Origin: Candidatus Excrementavichristensenella intestinipullorum
GTDB taxonomy: Bacteria > Bacillota > Clostridia > Christensenellales > Aristaeellaceae
Length of the DNA: 36,470 bases
Reading direction: 5' to 3'
NCBI GenBank assembly: GCA_018711685.1
Contig: DVHZ01000107.1
Span: forward strand, 1-36,470
This document shows, one piece after another, positions 31,950 to 36,470 of this stretch (position 1 is the stretch's first letter; every line of letters starts with the position of its first letter). The notes beneath the pieces were generated by a model, which saw only the letters and a list, made by a program, of their open reading frames with translations, was not told where the DNA came from and did not search any database. The position numbers and the translations under genes are program-made.

Positions 31950-32526
31950 GGCCGCGCTTCCTCCCTTTCGCATTTAATTGGTCGGCTACGCACTGGATGG
32001 TCATGCGGTAGCTTACGTCCTTATCCACCTGAGAAAGGGAAAACCCGCCGTTTCGTTCATGGGAAAAGAAGCCGTGCATCGCGCTTCTCAAAGCCCTTTG
32101 GTAGTGTATTTCCTCTTCTCCCTCTATCCCGTAGTCCTCAATTACCCTCAAAATGGGCTTGGCGATCTTCTCCGCCGCTCGTTCAAGCACCGGAATGTCC
32201 AGGGTATGGACCCCCATCACGATCCGATATAGCTGCGGATGTTCCTTGGCGAACCGGCGGTATGCCTGAGCCAGGGCAAACAGCGCCTCGTCCCGCTCTT
32301 TGCCCGCCACCGCCTTTTCCAAGCGCTGCGTCAGCATGTCCACGGCGCGCAGGCCCGCCTCCCCCAGCAAGTCCTTTTGCCCCTCAATATGGTTGTATAG
32401 GGAGGACACCCGCACCTCCAGCTTCGCCGCCAGATTGCGCAGCGAAAAGGCGGCCAGCCCCATCTCCTCGATCTGCTCCACCGCCGCCTGGACAATAGTC
32501 TCTTTGGTCAACCCCTTTTTCCCCAT
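31936..32526 (-). CDS. TetR family regulator of the MATE pump
   Basis: The product of about 196 residues has a TetR DNA-binding domain (MGKKGLTKETIVQAAVEQIE, LRNLAAKLEVRVSSLYNHIE) and a C-terminal domain containing RIVMGVHTLDIPVLERAAE, as in the TetR_C family of tetracycline-type regulators. The ATG at 32526 is preferred; the one at 32535 is too close to the GGGGGG, and the frame upstream of that runs through the operators. It is cotranscribed with the MATE gene and should repress both. Confidence 0.88.
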   Translation of the reverse strand: MGKKGLTKETIVQAAVEQIEEMGLAAFSLRNLAAKLEVRVSSLYNHIEGQKDLLGEAGLRAVDMLTQRLEKAVAGKERDEALFALAQAYRRFAKEHPQLYRIVMGVHTLDIPVLERAAEKIAKPILRVIEDYGIEGEEEIHYQRALRSAMHGFFSHERNGGFSLSQVDKDVSYRMTIQCVADQLNAKGRKRGHEGR

Positions 32527-32545
32527 GCTTCCCATTGCCCCCCAA

Positions 32546-32600
32546 ACGAACACTGTTCGTATTTTCTCCTCATTATATACGAACACTGTTCGTTTGTCAA
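32546..32600 (-). promoter_or_regulatory. Consensus promoter with duplicated 15-bp operator
   Basis: Minus-strand TTGACA (32595-32600) and TATAAT (32572-32577) are both perfect and 17 bases apart. The palindrome ACGAACACTGTTCGT occurs twice without a mismatch, at 32579-32593 (filling the spacer) and 32546-32560 (leader), 33 bases apart or about three helical turns. This is a textbook TetR-controlled promoter. Confidence 0.93.
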
Positions 32601-32771
32601 CCTCGTCCGATTCTCAAGGGGCAATTATGGATAAAGAAGGCCCTCCATCCGCAGCCGCTTTGGCGTTTTCGCCCCCGGTCATGGGGCCATTCAATGAAAG
32701 CACATTGTCAGCGCTCCAATTCCCGCATAGGCCCCGCTTCGTTTTTTCCTGGGCCTATTCATGGTGGCATG
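32601..32771. other. Gap between the MATE operon promoter and rlmD operon end
   Basis: Nothing is supported here. A plus-strand frame covers it but has no family, and only weak, imperfect inverted repeats are seen. Confidence 0.3.
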
Positions 32772-32954
32772 TCAACAGAATCCGGCCGTCTTGCGCCACG
32801 ATTCCCCAGCATCCTTTCCGAATTCTTCCAGTGCAGCGTTCAGCGCGATGTCCTCCATCAAATATTGATCCTTTCCATCGCCGCTCGCCACCCACGCCTT
32901 TCTCAGCCCATCCCCCAACCGCCTGAATTTTCCGTCCAATGGACCCCTAAGCAT
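32772..32954 (-). CDS. Possible 60-residue gene coupled to rlmD
   Basis: The ATG at 32954 overlaps the rlmD stop within ATGCTTAG, and GGAG lies five bases upstream, which is a normal coupled start. The product is charged and helix-prone (YLMEDIALNAALEEFGKDAG) but matches no family I know, and its codons are less GC-rich at third positions than those of rlmD. It may be a real small gene or a decayed one. Confidence 0.35.
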   Translation of the reverse strand: MLRGPLDGKFRRLGDGLRKAWVASGDGKDQYLMEDIALNAALEEFGKDAGESWRKTAGFC

Positions 32955-34251
32955 CGCTTCTCCACAAAAGCGCGGCCGTCTCCACGTGGCTGGACCAGGG
33001 GAACATGTCGATGGGTTGGGCGGATAGGAGGCGGTAGGCGGGGGACAGGCGCTTCAGGTCCCGGGCTAGGGTGGCGGGGTCGCAGGAGATGTACACGATT
33101 CGTGGGATTGGGCTGCGGACGAGGGCGTCCAACAGGGCGGGAGCAGCGCCCTTGCGGGGCGGGTCCAGCACCACTGCCTGGGGCGCGTCTCCCTGTTGGA
33201 GCAGCCGGGGCAGGGCCTGGGCCGCGTCGGCGCAGAGGAAATCCGCCTTGTCCTCCAGGCCGTTGCGCCGGGCGTTGGCCTTGGCGTCCTCCACCGCCTG
33301 GGGCACCACTTCCACGCCCAAAACCCGCCCCGCTCCCTGGGCCAGGCACAGGGTGATGGTGCCCGCCCCGCAGTAGGCGTCCAGCGCCCATCCTCCACCG
33401 CGCAACTGGGCCATGTCCAGGGCGGCGGCGTACAGCGCCTCCGCCTGGGGCGGGTTGACCTGGAAAAAGGACTGGGGCTGCAGCTGAAAGGAAAGCCCCA
33501 TCAGGGTATCGGTCAGGGTGCGTTCGCCCCGTATCCACTGGCAGCGCCCGTCCAGGGCGTGGGCGGGATGGGGGCGCAGCTGGCAGAAGTAAAAGGAGGC
33601 CATGCCCGCGGCCTGGGCGAACAGCCTCTCCCCCAGCTTCTCCAGCCCTTTGGGCCGGGCGGGGGCGGACAGCACGCACATCAGCGCACCCGATCGGGTG
33701 AGCCGGGTGACCAGCCAGCCGGAAAAGGGCGGCGTCTCCCGCAGCCATTGCCGGGCGACGCGCAGGGCGGCCACGCTCTTTTCCCCCTGGATCAGGCAGT
33801 CCTCCACCTCCACCAACTGGCGGCTGCCCTCCCGGCGCAGGCCCACCCGGCCGCCCTCGACGGCGTATTCCGCCTTGTTGCGGCTGCGGAAGGGGCTCAG
33901 GCCCTGGGGCATGCCCAGGGTATGGGCCACCGGCGGCTGGGCGATGCCCCCCAGCCGCTCCAGGGCGTCGGCCACCCGCTGGGTCTTACAATCCAGAGTG
34001 GCCGGGTAATCCATATGCAGTCCGGCGCAGCCGCCGCACACCCCGGCGTAGGGGCAGGGGGGCTTGACCCGGTGGGGCGACGGCTCCAGCACCGCCTCCA
34101 GCCGGGCCTTCAGAAAGCTGCCCTTGTCCTGCAAGGGTTCCACCCGCACCCGCTCTCCGGGCAGGGCGCCGGGCACGAACACGGCGCGCCCCTCTTGGCC
34201 CCGGCCCACTCCCTGAAACTGGGAGGACATGCCGCTGATGAGAATCTCCAT
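32947..34251 (-). CDS. rlmD: 23S rRNA (uracil-C5)-methyltransferase
   Basis: The 434-residue enzyme has an N-terminal TRAM domain (VGRGQEGRAVFVPGALPGE), the iron-sulfur cluster motif CPYAGVCGGC, and a SAM methyltransferase domain (LDAYCGAGTITLCLAQGAG, VLDPPRKGA) with the catalytic cysteine in ISCDPATLARDL. It belongs to the RlmD/RlmCD/TrmA group; Gram-positive members often modify both U747 and U1939, so the exact site is open. It follows pfkA by four bases and is likely cotranscribed. Confidence 0.9.
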   Translation of the reverse strand: MEILISGMSSQFQGVGRGQEGRAVFVPGALPGERVRVEPLQDKGSFLKARLEAVLEPSPHRVKPPCPYAGVCGGCAGLHMDYPATLDCKTQRVADALERLGGIAQPPVAHTLGMPQGLSPFRSRNKAEYAVEGGRVGLRREGSRQLVEVEDCLIQGEKSVAALRVARQWLRETPPFSGWLVTRLTRSGALMCVLSAPARPKGLEKLGERLFAQAAGMASFYFCQLRPHPAHALDGRCQWIRGERTLTDTLMGLSFQLQPQSFFQVNPPQAEALYAAALDMAQLRGGGWALDAYCGAGTITLCLAQGAGRVLGVEVVPQAVEDAKANARRNGLEDKADFLCADAAQALPRLLQQGDAPQAVVLDPPRKGAAPALLDALVRSPIPRIVYISCDPATLARDLKRLSPAYRLLSAQPIDMFPWSSHVETAALLWRSDA

Positions 34252-34255
34252 GGCC

Positions 34256-35305
34256 CTAGGACAGGGTAGCGATCAGGTCCAGCAGGGCCTGGTCGGCGCC
34301 CTTGCGGCTCTGCTTGCCCTCCTCGATGGGCACGTCCACGATGTGGTTGTCCCGAATGCCCACCGCACGGCCGCCCACGTCGTCCCGCAACAATTCCACC
34401 GCCCTGTTGCCCAGGCGGCTGGCCAGGATGCGGTCGAAGGAGGTGGGGCTGCCGCCCCGCTGGATATAGCCCAGCACCGTGGCCCGGGTCTCGTGCTGGG
34501 CCAAAGCCTCGATCATCATGGCGATCTGGGAGGATGTGATGTGGCGCAGGGACACGTCCCGCAGGCATTCGTGCTGGGCACACAGTTTTTCCACGTCGGT
34601 GGTCAGGGATTCCACCGCGCCCTCGGCGAAGATCATAATCATGGAATTCTTGCCCCGCATCACGCCCCACTTCACCCGGTCGGCCACTTCCTCCACCGAC
34701 CAGGGGATTTCGGGGATCATCACCAATTCGGCGCCGCAGGCCAGGGCGGTATGTACGGCGATATCGCCGCAGTCCCGGCCCATCACGGTGACCATGCTGG
34801 CCCGCTCGTGGGAATCGCTGGTTTCCCGAATGCGGTTGACGCACTCGCAGGCGGTGTTGAGGGCGGTATCAAAGCCGATGGTGGAATCGGTATACATGAG
34901 GTCGTTGTCGATGGTGCCCGGCACGCCGATGGTGGGCATCCCCAGCCGGTTCAGGGCGTCGGCGCCGGCGAAGGTGCCGTTGCCGCCGATGCACACCATG
35001 CCCTCCACCCCCAGGGAGCGCAGGTTTTCCACCGCCTTGCGCTGCACTTCCTCCTTGAGAAACTCGGAGCACCGGGCGGTCATCAGAAAGGTGCCGCCTC
35101 TATGCACCTTATCGGACACGCTTCGGGCGGTCATCAGGGAAAAGTCGTCCCCCTGATCGGCGCTGCGCATGAGCACCCCGTTATAACCCCGCTTGAACCC
35201 GATCACCGATATGTCGTTTTTGAGCCCCGCCCGGACCACGGCCCGGATAGCCGCGTTCATGCCCGGCGCGTCGCCGCCGCTGGTCAGTACGCCAATACGC
35301 TTCAT
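34256..35305 (-). CDS. pfkA: 6-phosphofructokinase (ATP-type)
   Basis: The 349-residue glycolytic enzyme phosphorylates fructose 6-phosphate. Motifs include LTSGGDAPGMNAAIR, GFKRGYNGVL, the catalytic PGTIDNDL, and VMGRDCGDIAVHTALA. Gly in PGTIDND and the second Gly of GGNGT indicate ATP rather than pyrophosphate use. The canonical GGDGS is GGNGT here, so the Mg-binding Asp is Asn. AAGGAGG lies before the ATG at 35305. It is about 25-30 residues longer than the usual 320. A small gene precedes it. Confidence 0.92.
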   Translation of the reverse strand: MKRIGVLTSGGDAPGMNAAIRAVVRAGLKNDISVIGFKRGYNGVLMRSADQGDDFSLMTARSVSDKVHRGGTFLMTARCSEFLKEEVQRKAVENLRSLGVEGMVCIGGNGTFAGADALNRLGMPTIGVPGTIDNDLMYTDSTIGFDTALNTACECVNRIRETSDSHERASMVTVMGRDCGDIAVHTALACGAELVMIPEIPWSVEEVADRVKWGVMRGKNSMIMIFAEGAVESLTTDVEKLCAQHECLRDVSLRHITSSQIAMMIEALAQHETRATVLGYIQRGGSPTSFDRILASRLGNRAVELLRDDVGGRAVGIRDNHIVDVPIEEGKQSRKGADQALLDLIATLS

Positions 35306-35353
35306 AACTCTTTCCCTCCTTGCGTCCCCGGCCGGCGCCGGGGCCTTTCGTGG

Positions 35354-35375
35354 CAAAAGGGGCCCTGCGGCCCCT
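35354..35375 (-). terminator. Terminator-like hairpin between small gene and pfkA
   Basis: Minus-strand AGGGGCC-GCAG-GGCCCCT followed by TTTT sits directly after the small gene stop. A second GC-rich hairpin (CCCCGG...CCGGGG) lies between it and the pfkA ribosome site. No separate pfkA promoter is visible, so partial read-through may set pfkA expression. Confidence 0.6.
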
Positions 35376-35378
35376 GTG

Positions 35379-35591
35379 TCAAAAGCCCATCTCGTGGAGC
35401 AGGTCCCTGGCCTCCTTGGCCTCGCTGTTCAGGGCCAGCACCTCGTAGCAAGCCTCCGCGCCCAGCGCCCGGTTGACCGGCCGCACCTTGACCATAAAGC
35501 CCTCCTTTGTGAGCAGCTCCAGCGCCTGGTCGGCCCGCTCCTGGCTGTGGGCCATATGGATGACCACCCACAAAGACTCATTTTTCTGCAC
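35379..35591 (-). CDS. Small conserved-looking protein upstream of pfkA
   Basis: The 70-residue product starts with GTG at 35591 behind AAGGGGGA. It reads as one compact alpha/beta domain (ESLWVVIHMAHSQERADQAL, then ELLTKEGFMVKVRPVN), similar in outline to small domains placed before pfkA in other Clostridia; I cannot name the family. It is the first gene after a consensus promoter and may be expressed more strongly than pfkA because of the hairpin that follows. Confidence 0.6.
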   Translation of the reverse strand: MQKNESLWVVIHMAHSQERADQALELLTKEGFMVKVRPVNRALGAEACYEVLALNSEAKEARDLLHEMGF

Positions 35592-35605
35592 GATCCCATT
35601 CCCCC

Positions 35606-35658
35606 TTGTATTTCGCCGGTCACAGGGGTATTATATACCCAATGAAGCTACTTGTCAA
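35606..35658. promoter_or_regulatory. Overlapping divergent promoters with palindrome
   Basis: Minus strand: TTGACA (35653-35658) and TATAAT (35630-35635), 17 apart, both perfect, for the small gene-pfkA-rlmD unit. Plus strand: TTGTAT (35606-35611) and TATTAT (35629-35634), 17 apart, for the dipeptidase. The two -10 elements lie on the same bases, inside the palindrome GGGTAT-TAT-ATACCC (35626-35640), so the promoters must compete and one regulator could control both. Confidence 0.75.
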
Positions 35659-35678
35659 AACGGGAGGAGGAAGGGCTT

Positions 35679-36377
35679 ATGCAGGAGGTACCGGCAGCCC
35701 TGGTGGAACGGTTCGACCTTCAGGCGCCCTGGGAGGTTCAGGCGGCCCAGGAGGAAGCGCTGCCTCAGGGCTTCGTCTACCTGGACGAAGCCGCGCCGGG
35801 CATCCTATGGGACGCCCGGTACGCCACAGAGGACAACTTTACCGGCCAGGTGGTCCCCGGCTATGAGGCCAACCGAATCGCCCTATCCCTGGAGGCGGTT
35901 CAGGGGCTCATCCGGGCCCAGGCCATCGCTCAGGAGGAGGGATACCAGCTCTTGGTGTGGGACGGCGCCCGGCCCCAGCGGGCGGTGGATTGGTTCGTGG
36001 CCTGGGCTCAACTGCCCGAGGACGGGCGCACCCGGGAAGAACACTACCCCAACCTGGACAAATCCCAGCTGATGGGGGAATACGTGGCCAGCCGTTCCGG
36101 GCACAGCCGGGGCGGGTCGGTGGACCTGACCTTGCTCACCCTGGAGGGCGAGGCGGTGGACATGGGCGGCAGCTTCGACCTGATGGACCCCATCAGCCAT
36201 CACGGCGCCAAGGGGATCACCCAGACCCAGGCGGATAACCGGGCTCTGCTCAAACAGATTATGGTCCAGGCCGGATTTGAGCCCTACGCCAGCGAATGGT
36301 GGCACTATACCCTAAAGGATGAGCCTTATCCGGACACCTATTTCGATTTCGTCATAACCGGTTCCCCCGCGTCTTAG
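35679..36377 (+). CDS. D-alanyl-D-alanine dipeptidase (VanX/DdpX family, M15D)
   Basis: The 232-residue zinc enzyme shows the family active site: the Arg in VWDGARPQ, the metal motif SGHSRGGSVDLTL (His and Asp ligands) and EWWHY with the catalytic Glu and third ligand His. It hydrolyses D-Ala-D-Ala. The ATG at 35679 has GGAGGAGG upstream; the TTG at 35652 lies before this site. No signal peptide is seen, as in VanX. There are no vanH or vanA genes here, so recycling of peptidoglycan D-Ala-D-Ala or use as nutrient is more likely than glycopeptide resistance. Confidence 0.88.
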   Translation: MQEVPAALVERFDLQAPWEVQAAQEEALPQGFVYLDEAAPGILWDARYATEDNFTGQVVPGYEANRIALSLEAVQGLIRAQAIAQEEGYQLLVWDGARPQRAVDWFVAWAQLPEDGRTREEHYPNLDKSQLMGEYVASRSGHSRGGSVDLTLLTLEGEAVDMGGSFDLMDPISHHGAKGITQTQADNRALLKQIMVQAGFEPYASEWWHYTLKDEPYPDTYFDFVITGSPAS

Positions 36378-36380
36378 ATT

Positions 36381-36410
36381 GCCTGACGTGGGGCTGGCCC
36401 CACGTCAGGC
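36381..36410 (+). terminator. Strong hairpin after the dipeptidase gene
   Basis: A 14-bp perfect stem (GCCTGACGTGGGGC/GCCCCACGTCAGGC) with a 2-base loop begins three bases after the stop. It is followed by GGGG and six A rather than T, so on the plus strand it is a hairpin without the usual U-tract. Confidence 0.55.
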
Positions 36411-36440
36411 GGGGAAAAAATGGGGCAAAGCCGGCCCCCC

Positions 36441-36470
36441 ACCGGGCCCGCCGCATGCGGCGGGCCCGGT
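36441..36470. repeat. Perfect 30-bp palindrome at the window end
   Basis: ACCGGGCCCGCCGCA is followed immediately by its exact reverse complement. It may be the stem of a terminator whose T-run lies beyond the window, or a GC-rich repeat element like the hairpins at 27095-27154. Confidence 0.6.

Noticed and set aside
35679-36377. Glycopeptide resistance cluster
   Set aside because: Only the VanX-like dipeptidase is present; no vanH, vanA/B ligase or VanRS regulators are in the window.

Overview
The window looks like chromosomal DNA of a high-GC member of the Clostridia, probably an anaerobic gut lineage related to Oscillospirales or Christensenellales. The evidence is the protein families and gene order (rsmD-coaD-coiled-coil gene, alr, dnaX, paaK-ior-paaK), AGGAGG-type ribosome sites and sigma-A-like promoters. 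The genus is an inference. No rRNA, tRNA, CRISPR array or intact transposase was recognised.

Left part (1-6777): accessory DNA that is visibly AT-richer than the rest. It holds a 3'-cut small membrane protein gene, a five-gene minus-strand operon (flavin reductase, MarR regulator, DUF5131-like radical SAM protein, CGGC protein, SPL-like radical SAM protein) with its own promoter, a palindrome in the promoter spacer and a terminator. These are followed by a P-loop ATPase gene that seems to have lost its 5' end, and an Mrr-type restriction endonuclease.

Middle (7093-23483, all minus strand): a 2H phosphoesterase; a carboxymuconolactone decarboxylase/cupin fusion with a LysR regulator; dnaX, a DUF2148 protein, a PHP phosphoesterase and an AraD-like protein; a coiled-coil protein, coaD and rsmD; a membrane protein, 5-formyl-THF cyclo-ligase, alanine racemase and an ACT protein; then paaK-iorB-iorA-paaK. 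The last cluster encodes indolepyruvate:ferredoxin oxidoreductase between two aryl-acetate CoA ligases and points to fermentation of aromatic amino acids.

Right part (23666-36470): regulated transport modules with unusually readable control regions. These are a heavy-metal P-type ATPase with CsoR and CsoR-type operators, a TetR regulator with a CPA2 antiporter and paired operators, and a TetR regulator with a MATE pump and paired 15-bp operators in a consensus promoter. Also present are a second flavin reductase-like protein, an XRE regulator, a secreted protein, rlmD, pfkA with a small upstream gene, and a divergent VanX-type D-Ala-D-Ala dipeptidase. Several very stable GC-rich hairpins lie between genes.

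The best candidate for an undescribed system is the radical SAM pair operon at 664-3752. Its families are known as a mobile pair, but I know of no established function.
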